NCBI GenBank assembly: GCA_964383905.1
Contig: CAYLJO010000001.1
Location: 1 to 64,000 of the forward strand
DNA from: CAYLJO01 sp964383905
GTDB taxonomy: Bacteria > Acidobacteriota > Blastocatellia > Pyrinomonadales > Pyrinomonadaceae
Direction: 5' to 3'
Length of the DNA: 64,000 bases
Below, piece by piece: positions 35,004-43,997 of this stretch (positions within the stretch are counted from its first letter, which is position 1; each line of letters opens with the position of its first letter). Position numbers and translations under genes: made by a program. Under the pieces are notes generated by a model. It searched no databases, was not told the origin of the DNA, and saw only the letters and a program-made list of their open reading frames with translations.

Positions 35004-35407
35004 TAGGTGGCCGGACTCTGCCCGACGCTGCGTATGCCGTGCATCTGGTTTGACGCCTGGAAGATTATTGAGCCGGGCCCGACGCGACGTGTCTCGCCAT
35101 TCATTGATGACTCAACCGTACCGTCCCTCACGATGATCAGTTCTTCGTCCCCGTGTCGGTGTGGCGGGTGTGGAGATTCGCCGGGATTAAGTGTCGTGAC
35201 GTGACATTCCAATTCGTCCAGTGTCGCCGTGGGTGCCTGAAAGAATTTACGAACTGCGCCCACCTTAGTTGGTTTAGCCTCAATGGCATTCCAATCGAAG
35301 ACGGCCGACTGCATCACGCGAGCTTGCGGGCGTCCAAAAGCAACAATGCCTAGAGTGGCGCACATCGTAATCAAGGCGACGGCAGTATCTCTGCGCGTGA
35401 TCTTCAA
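34949..35407 (-). CDS. Exported cupin-domain protein
   Basis: The 152-residue protein starts with TTG behind a strong GGAGG site and has a signal peptide (VALITMCATLGIVAFG). The cupin barrel shows HPPHRHGDEELIIVRDG (first motif, two His, one Glu) and a later HGIRS. Single-domain cupins bind a metal and have many roles. No substrate is evident. Its last 18 codons overlap the 3' end of the GH9 frame on the other strand. Confidence 0.85.
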   Translation of the reverse strand: MKITRRDTAVALITMCATLGIVAFGRPQARVMQSAVFDWNAIEAKPTKVGAVRKFFQAPTATLDELECHVTTLNPGESPHPPHRHGDEELIIVRDGTVESSMNGETRRVGPGSIIFQASNQMHGIRSVGQSPATYYVIKWNSPGMLRDKPKQ

Positions 35408-35521
35408 TCCATTTTCCTCCTTAATTTCACAACGGGCCCTGATGAGACCTCATGCCGCGTCGGACCTGCAAAGAGAAAGAGCCAACCGATTGGCGGTCGG
35501 CTTCAACCGGACGCCCCGCCT

Positions 35522-35947
35522 TCACTTTCGGCCCGCCGCCGGCCCCGGGCCTTGTTTCACGTATCTCGGCAATGACTCTATAAGATGATCAAAGCCGAGC
35601 CAAATGCTCCAGCTATGGTGATAAAAGAGTACGGGAAACAGGAGCGCGACCGTGAAGAGGATCGTGAGAACCAATTGATCATGAGAGTTAATCAGTGGTA
35701 AAGAGATGAGGTAGATGACAAGAATCGTGAGTTCCGTCGTCACGACGTTAACTAAGATTGCGCCCACAAAGAAGCCCTCTTCGCGCTTAAATTGCGCGCC
35801 GCACGAAGGGCAATGGTCTTTTATTTTAAACGGTATCTGAACAATCGGAGACCGGCCGCAGGCCGGACACCTGAGAGTGAAGCAACGCCGCAGCGTGTTA
35901 ATTATCGGGGGGCGGTCTCTTTTCACAATCCCTCCGGCTTCGATCAT
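35522..35947 (-). CDS. DUF983-like membrane protein
   Basis: The product begins with a zinc-ribbon-like pair, LRCPACGRSP and HCPSCGAQ (about residues 25-57 from the ATG at 35947). Two hydrophobic helices follow. This is the layout of DUF983 proteins, small membrane proteins of unknown function often near cytochrome oxidase genes in other bacteria. No such genes are near here. A GTG at 35956 is an alternative start. Confidence 0.8.
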   Translation of the reverse strand: MIEAGGIVKRDRPPIINTLRRCFTLRCPACGRSPIVQIPFKIKDHCPSCGAQFKREEGFFVGAILVNVVTTELTILVIYLISLPLINSHDQLVLTILFTVALLFPVLFYHHSWSIWLGFDHLIESLPRYVKQGPGPAAGRK

Positions 35948-36093
35948 ATGCCCCACTTATGTAATGATCAAGGAACTGCCGGATATTCTCTAAGGGCGGA
36001 ATCGAGCGGCCGCCCACAAGCATCATCTTGACGAGGCATCTTGACCGGCGGGCGCGCCCCAATGGCATGTTAGGCTTCCGGCTACGAGTCAAG

Positions 36094-36618
36094 TCAACCG
36101 ACCGCACGTCCGGCAAGCCAGCGGATCTGTCCCCGGTGGTTGATCTCGTCTTCGAAGACATGAAACCACTTAAAGTAGTTGTTCGCAGGCTGACCCTCCC
36201 AGAACGGAGTCTCCTCGTAGAGCCAGTCGTCATCCCGCCCGGCCAACCCGGCTAAAGTCTTCGTCCGAACCTCCTCTAAGATCTGCAGATAATAGTCGAG
36301 ATCATGGCCTTTAATCTCACGCCTTGCCCGTTCCCCCAGCTTGAGGGCTGCGCCCCACTCTCCCAACTCATCTTTATTCATATCTCGTGATTCGAAGGTA
36401 TCAACCTGATATGCCACCTCAACCGCAGCAATATGCGTCAATAGCGCCCCGATCGAGTTGCTGCTTCTGTCGTGGAGGTAATCAAGTTGTTTTGTAGTCA
36501 ACCCGTCAACGTCCATCAGAGTGGTCCACCTGGCGTAATTCATCATCGACACGAGGCGGCTAATTTGCGGGGTGAAACCGGGAATATCGCTGATCAGGTA
36601 GAGTCGGCTTCTATCCAT
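36094..36618 (-). CDS. DinB/DUF664-family protein
   Basis: The 174-residue protein has the four-helix DinB-like pattern: MNYARWTTLMDVDGLTTKQL, then SIGALLTHIAAVE with the first His, and NYFKWFHVFEDEINHRGQI with the HxxxD/ExxxxH-type metal ligands. Family members are metal-dependent transferases or of unknown function, for example acting with bacillithiol or mycothiol. The precise reaction cannot be read. Confidence 0.85.
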   Translation of the reverse strand: MDRSRLYLISDIPGFTPQISRLVSMMNYARWTTLMDVDGLTTKQLDYLHDRSSNSIGALLTHIAAVEVAYQVDTFESRDMNKDELGEWGAALKLGERARREIKGHDLDYYLQILEEVRTKTLAGLAGRDDDWLYEETPFWEGQPANNYFKWFHVFEDEINHRGQIRWLAGRAVG

Positions 36619-36731
36619 GTCGTCTTCACCTGGGCTTAATGCGCTATCGGAGAATATTGAGCCTCACGACGAAGTTAACCGAACGCGCCTCGGCGCAATA
36701 ACTGTTAGCCGCGCCGTCGTTTCCTCTACCC

Positions 36732-38825
36732 TCATTTCACCATGACCGGAATGACCCTCGAGCCACAGGGCGTCCTGAAGCTTACGTTGAAAGTGCCCGC
36801 CCACTTACCGACGGAAATAATTGAGTACTTACTCGAACCTCCGCTCTTGGCGGTTTTCGGTTCCGGGAATACCGCTATGTCTGACCAATCCGCCGTGCCG
36901 GCAGTAATATTAGCGGGACCACCCAGCCCGTTGAGGCTAACCGTAATCGCGCCAGAGCCGCCATTGCTTCGTATTGCTAATGAGCTCTGACTAACCGACA
37001 TGGTGCAAGGATCCCCGCCACCCGGCTTTTGATCGGGCGGCGACTTCGCTTTCACGGCCGGCGGCGACGTGGTCAATTGAGGCGGTTGTTTAGTGGCCGG
37101 TTCCGAAGGCACTGCTGCGTCAGGTGTATTGGGTTTAGCAGCACTATCGCCGGTCACTGACGCGGCGTCTTTCTGCTCGCGCGTGGCCTCCTGCGAGGGT
37201 TGTTTAGTCCCTGGAAGTGATATCGCTTCAGTATGCGAAAGCGACAACTCCCTGGTCTTTACTACCGGTAAGTTTTTAGCCTCTATAAGGGATGATCCGT
37301 CGGTCTCCGCAGGTGGCAGGCTTGCTCCGACCGTAGTAATAGATGCTGCCTGTTCTGGCACGCTGGCTTCAGGTGTTGATGATTGAATCAAGACTGTAGG
37401 CGAAGCCGGACGAAAGGATGGGACGTGTTGCCAAGTGAGCCACAGACCACCGGCGCTTACCAAAACGGCCATGGCTGAGATTGCATAGATGAGCTGATGA
37501 CGGCGCAGGACGGGTTTATCAGCGGTGCTCGGGAGGGCCTCCGCCGGCGCTCCTATGCCGACATCGAAGGCGGGAAGAGAGGCGACCACCGGCTCTGAAG
37601 GCGGAAGCTGCGCTGGCGGCTCCGTAACTGTTTCTTCAGCGCAGGCGGCCTTCTCATTTGCCGGGTCGCCGCATTCTTCCGGCAATACGTATGAATCTTC
37701 GATAAACAGAGTGCCGGCAGGCTCGATCTCCCGTTCATCCTCTTGTAAATCAGTTACAGGAACAGTCATGGGCGGCGAGTTGCTATCAGCGGCGGACGGC
37801 CCTTCGACATCAAGACTTTGATCAGGATAGGCAGGCGCCAACAACTCGAGATCTTGCGCGGCAGGCGAAGGTTGCGCCATCGAATCCTCGATCATCTGCA
37901 ACCGGCGCGCAAACTCCGCGGCGCTACTTAGACGCGCCGCAGGTCTCTTTCGTAATGCCTGCGTCACCAGTTCCGCTAACGGCTCCGGCACATCCACGCG
38001 GGACTCTTTGGGGGGCAGCGGCTCCTCCGTGTGCCCGAGAGCAGCGGCCGCCGGCGCCTCGAAGGGTAGCCGTCCCATCAGCATCTCGTAGAGAATCAGG
38101 CCGAGGCTATAGATGTCGGATCGCTCGTCGGGCTGGTTGCCCGCGCGCCGTTCGGGTGACATGTAGCGCGGCGTACAACCGAGCGGTTCTGCAGCAGTAG
38201 ACCCTCCGTTGCCGGCGCCGATCAGGGTCTGCCGTTGAAGCTTGGCGAAGCCAAAATCAAAGACCTTAGCCTCCGGTTGCCCGTAATAATCGCGTGCCAG
38301 AATAATCTTCGACGGTTCGAGGTTGCGATGTACTACGCCGCACCGGTGCGCGGCCTCAAGGCCGTCGGCGACTTGGCGCGCGATGCGGATGGCGGAAGCC
38401 GTGGGAATCTGTCCGCCACTGTCATCCATGTATTCGCGTAGGGTCTGGCCGGCGATCAACTCCATGGCGATATAGGCTGCGCCATCGGGTAGCAACCCAT
38501 AGTCGTAAGTCTTGGCCACGTGCTCATGATCGACACGGGTGTTGAGGTGGGCGAGCGCCAGCGCCTCCCGGCGAAGGCGCTTGGATGCTTCACTGTCAGC
38601 GGCTGAGCCGGGCAGGAGAAGTTTGATGGCGACCGGACGATGAGTTTCGAAGTGCGTGCCGGTATAAATAGCGTCCATACCGCCATTGCTGAGTAATCTG
38701 TCAAGGTTGTACTTTTGTGCAATTAGACGTGTGCCCGGACGCGATGGAACGAGCGACGCTCGATCGTAGACGCAGAGAGTGTACCTGTCTTCGTAACACT
38801 GATGACAAGTCGGGCAAAGCTTCAT
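36732..38825 (-). CDS. Serine/threonine kinase-like protein, probable pseudokinase
   Basis: The 697-residue protein opens with a Cys motif (CPTCHQCY..C) and then a kinase fold (about 38-310). VAIK (Lys68), the alphaC Glu, DFG (190-192), MSPE and the D-x-YSLG block are present. The catalytic loop reads HRNLEPSK (166-173) instead of HRDLKPxN, so the catalytic Asp, the loop Lys and the metal-binding Asn are all replaced. The glycine loop (LSNGGMDAIYTG) is also weak. After a long acidic/Pro linker come a transmembrane helix (about 443-465) and an Ig/BACON-like extracytoplasmic domain. I infer a membrane sensor or scaffold rather than an active kinase. Confidence 0.88.
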   Translation of the reverse strand: MKLCPTCHQCYEDRYTLCVYDRASLVPSRPGTRLIAQKYNLDRLLSNGGMDAIYTGTHFETHRPVAIKLLLPGSAADSEASKRLRREALALAHLNTRVDHEHVAKTYDYGLLPDGAAYIAMELIAGQTLREYMDDSGGQIPTASAIRIARQVADGLEAAHRCGVVHRNLEPSKIILARDYYGQPEAKVFDFGFAKLQRQTLIGAGNGGSTAAEPLGCTPRYMSPERRAGNQPDERSDIYSLGLILYEMLMGRLPFEAPAAAALGHTEEPLPPKESRVDVPEPLAELVTQALRKRPAARLSSAAEFARRLQMIEDSMAQPSPAAQDLELLAPAYPDQSLDVEGPSAADSNSPPMTVPVTDLQEDEREIEPAGTLFIEDSYVLPEECGDPANEKAACAEETVTEPPAQLPPSEPVVASLPAFDVGIGAPAEALPSTADKPVLRRHQLIYAISAMAVLVSAGGLWLTWQHVPSFRPASPTVLIQSSTPEASVPEQAASITTVGASLPPAETDGSSLIEAKNLPVVKTRELSLSHTEAISLPGTKQPSQEATREQKDAASVTGDSAAKPNTPDAAVPSEPATKQPPQLTTSPPAVKAKSPPDQKPGGGDPCTMSVSQSSLAIRSNGGSGAITVSLNGLGGPANITAGTADWSDIAVFPEPKTAKSGGSSKYSIISVGKWAGTFNVSFRTPCGSRVIPVMVK

Positions 38826-39108
38826 AACTAAAACCTGTCCGGGAGAGAATGGCAGGGGGAAGAAGTGCCGGGCCGGTGGTGTTTCACCAGTCTCCTCCGC
38901 AAAATAACTGTTAAATTTTCCCTATCATCGCGCGGAGAGGGCGACCTGTCAATGGCGGGGTAAACAGATACGTAGTGGTGAAGACGTCTCACAAAATTGC
39001 TCGGTTTTATTCCCCCGGCAAAAAAGTGACCACCTGCAAAATGCGGTAACAGTTCCGCAGGTGGTTAATAGTCCGGCACAGACTGAAAACAAGATTGCTA
39101 AGCTCTGC

Positions 39109-39402
39109 TCAAGGTAGCGCGCTGATGATCTTACGGTATTCCTCCTCCGTAAAGGCCCGCATCGTCTCTGTGCGGACACTGCCTTGCGCACCGGTAGAAA
39201 GGGCTACTTTCGCCACCGTTTCATAATCCGGCGCTTCGGCGATGATGACCATGTCGTACTGGCCCGCGACCATATAGAACCCTTTCAACTCTCCGCCGAA
39301 CTGGCTTAAGCCCTTTTTGAAGTTGTCGAGGCGGGAGGGGCTTTCTTTAATCTTCTGGGCACCCTGCTGGGTCCAGCGAACAAGCATAATGTAAGTGGGC
39401 AT
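39109..39402 (-). CDS. GYD-domain protein
   Basis: This 97-residue protein begins MPTYIMLVRWTQQGAQKIKE and continues FYMVAGQYDMVIIAEAPDYE. The GQYD turn with flanking strands is the GYD (ferredoxin-like dimer) family hallmark. Members are small soluble proteins of unknown function. It stands alone. Confidence 0.88.
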   Translation of the reverse strand: MPTYIMLVRWTQQGAQKIKESPSRLDNFKKGLSQFGGELKGFYMVAGQYDMVIIAEAPDYETVAKVALSTGAQGSVRTETMRAFTEEEYRKIISALP

Positions 39403-39573
39403 ACAACTAACTCCTTTGCCGATCGAATGGGAAAGCCAGAGAGTTGTATGTCAAATCCGGCGGCGGGTCAATGTCCGGTTGGAACATTGTTCCCTTGACA
39501 TTTCCCTTTACTGTAATAAAGTCATTCAGCTATAAGGCTGACAAATACCTGTATAAAATCGAGTGGAGGGGCT

Positions 39574-40873
39574 ATGAGTGCTAACAACTTAACGGTCATT
39601 GACAATCGTACCGGGAAGCAATACGAGATCCCCATTGACGACGGCACTATCAGGGCGATGGACCTCCGGCAAATCAAAGTATCGGATGACGACTTCGGGC
39701 TGATGACTTATGACCCGGCGTTCATGAATACGGCTTCATGCAAGAGCAGTATCACGTTCATTGATGGTGATAAAGGTATACTGGAATACCGCGGATACCC
39801 GATCGAACAGCTCGCCGAACACAGTACGTATCTCGAAGTCGCTTATTTACTTCTGCACGGGGAGCTCCCCACGGAAGCAGAGATGAGAGATTGGACGTGG
39901 AACATCACCCACCATACGTTTATTAACGAAAGTATCAAGAAGGTGATAGACGGGTTCCACTACAATGCTCACCCGATGGGGATGCTCATCAGCGCAATGA
40001 GCGCTCTATCCACCTTTTATCCTGACGCGAAGGATATTTTCGATGATCTCTGCCGCCAGAAGCAGATCTACCGGGTCATTGCTAAAGTCCCGACGGTCGC
40101 GGCGTTCGCTTACCGTCACCGCATCGGGATGCGGTACGCCTATCCGGACAATGACCTGAGTTATACCGGCAATTTCCTCAACATGATGTTCAAGACGACG
40201 GAGCTAAAGTATCAGCCGAACCCGGTCCTTGAACGCGCCCTCAATGTGCTGTTCATCCTGCACGCCGATCACGAGCAGAATTGCAGCACCAATACGATGC
40301 GGAGCATCGGGAGCGCTCAGACCGACCCCTTCTCCGCGATCGCCGGGGCGGCGGCCGCGCTCTACGGTCCGCTACACGGTGGCGCGAATGAGGCGGTGCT
40401 GCGAATGCTCAAGGAAATCGGCTCGGTGGATAAAGTGCCGGAGTACATCAAGCGGGTGAAGAGTGGGGAGTTTCGGTTGATGGGATTTGGCCATCGTGTC
40501 TACAAGAACTACGACCCGCGCGCGGATCATCAAGCAGGTAGCTTATGAGGTCTTCGAGGTGACAGGGAAAGACCCGCTCCTCGATATCGCCCTCGAATTA
40601 GAACGAATCGCGCTGGAGGACGAGTATTTCGTCAAGAGAAAACTCTACCCCAATGTGGACTTCTACTCCGGTATTATCTACCAGGCGATGCGCTTCCCCG
40701 TGGACATGTTCCCCGTGCTCTTCGCCATCCCCCGCACCTCCGGCTGGCTGGCGCAGTGGGGGGAGATGTTGCGCGATCCCGAGCAGAAAATCGCGCGGCC
40801 ACGCCAGATCTACCGGGGCTACAAGAAGCGGGACTATGTGCCGGTAGGGCAAAGGCCGGCCGCCGGACGCTGA
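39574..40873 (+). pseudogene. gltA: Citrate synthase, frameshifted at a CG repeat
   Basis: Type II citrate synthase condenses acetyl-CoA with oxaloacetate. The first frame (39574-40548) covers the N-terminal beta domain and the active-site His segments HGGANEAVL and [14 protein letters not shown]. The second frame (to 40873) continues [20 protein letters not shown], with the catalytic Asp in [11 protein letters not shown] and the C-terminal [16 protein letters not shown]. Two bases, one CG, added to the (CG) run at 40517-40524 would restore a full-length protein of about 433 residues. Because the enzyme is central and both halves are otherwise perfectly conserved, a read error is likely, but a recent real mutation is possible. 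Confidence 0.93.
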
Positions 40874-40979
40874 CTCCGGCAGGCATTCCCCGGCGCTCAT
40901 CCTTTTCGAGCGCCGCGCGGAAACGCTTTGTCGCGCCCATAGGGTTCTCCTCTCACCTCTTTCTCAACTCAAAGCTGGC

Positions 40980-41471
40980 CTATTGGCGGTAGCCCGGCCG
41001 TGAAGGAGGGCGTCCCCAGTGTGTCGAAAGGTATAATTGCATCACTCTGCTGGCGTCCGAAGATTGCGGCTCTGGAAGACGCTCATATTGAAACCAGCCG
41101 GCTTCGTAGATCTCGTTTCGATCGATCTTGAGTTCCGGACTGTGAACTTCACTGAAATAGCATTTAACAGTGTCTCGCTTATACCCCTCTGTGCTTGTGT
41201 ATTCGCCCAACCCGTGCAGCTCTGTTAACGTAATACCCACCTCTTCTTTTACTTCTCGCTGAACGGCCAGCTCGGGAGACTCGTCCCTCTTGATTCCTCC
41301 TCCCGGAAATGTCCATTTCATGTCACCATAAGTATTGCGGATCAGTAAAAGTTTGTCCCGATACTGAATCAGACACTTCACGCCGTAAAGCTGTGGGCGA
41401 AAAACAAACCAGTATATCCTTAACACCGTGTAGAGAAATTTATAGACAATGGCGCGGGCGGTGTATGACAT
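40980..41471 (-). CDS. Nudix hydrolase
   Basis: The 163-residue protein contains a complete Nudix box: GGGIKRDESPELAVQREVK, then EEVGI (about residues 57-79), matching G-x5-E-x7-R-E-U-x-E-E-x-G-U. An N-terminal hydrophobic helix (YKFLYTVLRIYWFVF) may attach it to the membrane. Nudix enzymes cleave nucleoside diphosphates linked to other groups. The substrate cannot be named. Confidence 0.9.
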   Translation of the reverse strand: MSYTARAIVYKFLYTVLRIYWFVFRPQLYGVKCLIQYRDKLLLIRNTYGDMKWTFPGGGIKRDESPELAVQREVKEEVGITLTELHGLGEYTSTEGYKRDTVKCYFSEVHSPELKIDRNEIYEAGWFQYERLPEPQSSDASRVMQLYLSTHWGRPPSRPGYRQ

Positions 41472-41739
41472 AGAGCATTATGCTTTGTATGTCATACATA
41501 CTTCAATGCCGCCTGTGACCATAAAGATTCGAGTGGATATGGCGAGGCGGGAGGCCGTTTCCTACGGCATCACGATGGTCGAATAATATTGAGCGTGAGG
41601 TAATCAAAGGTGTGGAGATTGCACCGGTTGGGCGTCAGGTCGAAGGCCTTTCTCCGCCGCCGGACACCGCAGGAAAGAGAAGTGCTGGATAAATCTTTTT
41701 TAACTCCTCTTTGTTTCCTCCGCGGTGAACATTTGCTGG

Positions 41740-43857
41740 CTACGGCCCGCAGTCGGCGTTGGTGCGCGTGACGGCGTCGCCGAACCGCTCCTGGTACTCT
41801 CTGGAAGTAATGAAGGCACAGACCATCCCGCGATAATTGTTTGGATCCCGGTTGTTCAGAATATTGAGCCAGAACTGGTAGCCTCCCGCGTCCGGATCGC
41901 GCCTGAGATAGCCAAAGTATTGCATCAACACGAACGCCGGGTTGAACTCATTCTGCTTAAAGACGGCCGTCTCGATTACATCTTTGAGGACTGGCACGCG
42001 CGTCTTTCCGGCAGTAGTCATGGCCTGTATCTGCTGCTGGCGCTCCGCCGTGAAGGGCGTCAGCCCCGCGGTATCGTACAGCTTGTTGACGAACTGATCC
42101 GGAGTCATAGCTTGTGGATAGATCTGCAGAAACGCCGGGCGCTGCACCCACTCGCCGGCAAAAGCCTGCTTGCTCGCCTCCAGATCTACCCCTCCGACGA
42201 CCCGCCCGCGATCCGGCATGAACTGCGCAAAAGTCGGACGGCTTCCGAAAGACGCCTTGTAGAGGCGGTAAACGAAATAACCTGTGTCCTGAAATTCCGT
42301 CGAGATGAAGAAGGCCGCCGAGACATCGATGCGAGCCACATTAGTGCACCGGGCGTCATCGCCACAGCTTGTGATGCGTCTCGTCCAGTAATCCAGCCCG
42401 CCCGGATCCGGCTCACGGTCAAGGAAGTCCAGGTAGTGCTGGCGCACAAAAAGCTGCTCGTCGTTGATCGGGTTCGGCGCGAGAGCGACGAAGGCGAGTC
42501 CCGAGAGGGCCTGTGTGTTGGGATCGTCGGCACGGGCAAAGGCGGCGCCGTCGCGCAAATGCCCGTCAAGGCCCGGGTCAGGGAAAGCATCTATGCGCGG
42601 CGTGCCGCCGTTGCCGCCGGACGAGGCGGTGCCACTTGCGCCCGTCGCATTTTCAATGACGTAAACAGTTCCTTCACGATCAACCGTCAGGCCGTGGAGG
42701 AATAGATTGTTGTCGAGGGAGAGACCTTCTGCGACAACCTCATCACGGTTTCCGCGCCCGGCATGATTGTCATCGTAGACGGCAAGCAGCACGGCGTTAT
42801 TGCCGGATGAGTGGGAGAAGACAACGCCGCGCGAGTTGATGGCGATGTCGAGAGGAGCGTCGTCCGAGAAGCGGTAAGAGTAGTAAGGCGTCGGATCCAA
42901 TGTGTCTGGAATGCCGTCCCCATTCGTATCACGCACGACGCGCAGTTGATCGGAATCAAAGTCGGCGATCAGTAGATCGTTATTGGGAAGCAGCGCAAGC
43001 GCGTTCGCGTTGTTGAGTTGACGGTCGCCGACGCGCACCAGCTCACGCGAGAGCGAGTTGTCGAATCCGGCCGCGCTCGATTGGTCGCGGACGAGCAGCA
43101 CAACGCCCGCCGTCGGTTCGTTGTTCGGATCGTTCGGGTTTTTGAGGTTGTAATAACCGCCGGACGAGACGATCACGAACTCGCGACCCGCCTTCGACGT
43201 GCCGGTCACGACTGCGGCGGCCGAGGGCAGATTGAAATCGCGCTTGAGATTATACGTGCTGAAAGAATCACGCACGTAATCGCCATTTGTGTCGAGCGCG
43301 ACCGTCAGCACGCCGATGTTCTCGTTGTTTAGGGTGGCCGAGTAAACCTCGTAGCGGGCGCCGGAACGGCCTACGGCAACGTCAAACGCGCCGCCGCCCG
43401 CGTCGAACGTCGTGCGCTCATCGGCAACATGGCTGCCCGTGCTGTCAACGTACTGCTCGACGGTTCCGGCCGTAGATATCATGCTCAATTGTGATGTGTG
43501 AAGAACGCGGCTGAGCGGGGTGCCCGGACCGATCCGGGCTGCGATGCCCTCGGTCGACATCAAAGCCGATGCCTGAATAGAAAGGCGTGCGGGGCGGCGC
43601 AGGGCATTAGCTTCATCAACCGACGGGCGCGTGCGCGCTTCGTTACGGAAGTCACTTCCGAGCGGTGTGTACCCATTTTTGCGCACGGACGCGGGCGCTA
43701 TCTCGACGCGGCCTGCCAGCGCGCGCTTCACGTCCGGTCGAACATCTTGCCCGGCCAAGGTTTGCGCGTTACCTACGAGCGCCGTCAGGTATGCGATAAA
43801 CAGGAGGGTAAGGACAAGTACGCTGATGTAAAGAAATAGACGCGCGACGTACTTCAT
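41740..43857 (-). CDS. Secreted beta-propeller protein with DUF4214 domains
   Basis: The 705-residue protein has an N-terminal membrane helix/signal (LFLYISVLVLTLLFIAYLTA). A region with NHL-like beta-propeller repeats follows (NNANALALLPNNDLLIADFD, LFLHGLTVDREGTVYVIEN). The C-terminal half carries DUF4214-type segments: VRQHYLDFLDREPDPGGLDYW and YFGYLRRDPDAGGYQFWL. DUF4214 occurs in secreted and surface-layer proteins, often with Asp/Gly-rich Ca-binding loops. A surface or extracellular role is inferred. GAGAGG precedes the ATG. It is immediately downstream of the FecR/DUF6600 gene, same strand. Confidence 0.85.
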   Translation of the reverse strand: MKYVARLFLYISVLVLTLLFIAYLTALVGNAQTLAGQDVRPDVKRALAGRVEIAPASVRKNGYTPLGSDFRNEARTRPSVDEANALRRPARLSIQASALMSTEGIAARIGPGTPLSRVLHTSQLSMISTAGTVEQYVDSTGSHVADERTTFDAGGGAFDVAVGRSGARYEVYSATLNNENIGVLTVALDTNGDYVRDSFSTYNLKRDFNLPSAAAVVTGTSKAGREFVIVSSGGYYNLKNPNDPNNEPTAGVVLLVRDQSSAAGFDNSLSRELVRVGDRQLNNANALALLPNNDLLIADFDSDQLRVVRDTNGDGIPDTLDPTPYYSYRFSDDAPLDIAINSRGVVFSHSSGNNAVLLAVYDDNHAGRGNRDEVVAEGLSLDNNLFLHGLTVDREGTVYVIENATGASGTASSGGNGGTPRIDAFPDPGLDGHLRDGAAFARADDPNTQALSGLAFVALAPNPINDEQLFVRQHYLDFLDREPDPGGLDYWTRRITSCGDDARCTNVARIDVSAAFFISTEFQDTGYFVYRLYKASFGSRPTFAQFMPDRGRVVGGVDLEASKQAFAGEWVQRPAFLQIYPQAMTPDQFVNKLYDTAGLTPFTAERQQQIQAMTTAGKTRVPVLKDVIETAVFKQNEFNPAFVLMQYFGYLRRDPDAGGYQFWLNILNNRDPNNYRGMVCAFITSREYQERFGDAVTRTNADCGP

Positions 43858-43997
43858 ATATTCCTCTCGGAAGGCTCGTCAGCGGTAAGTTTAATGATGA
43901 GCGCTAAGATAAAGACCCTTTCAAATTATTCTTTGAATGCTCATCGCACACGCTCTTCTTTACTGACCGCCCCTACGGCTTCACGGCCCTTTAGACC

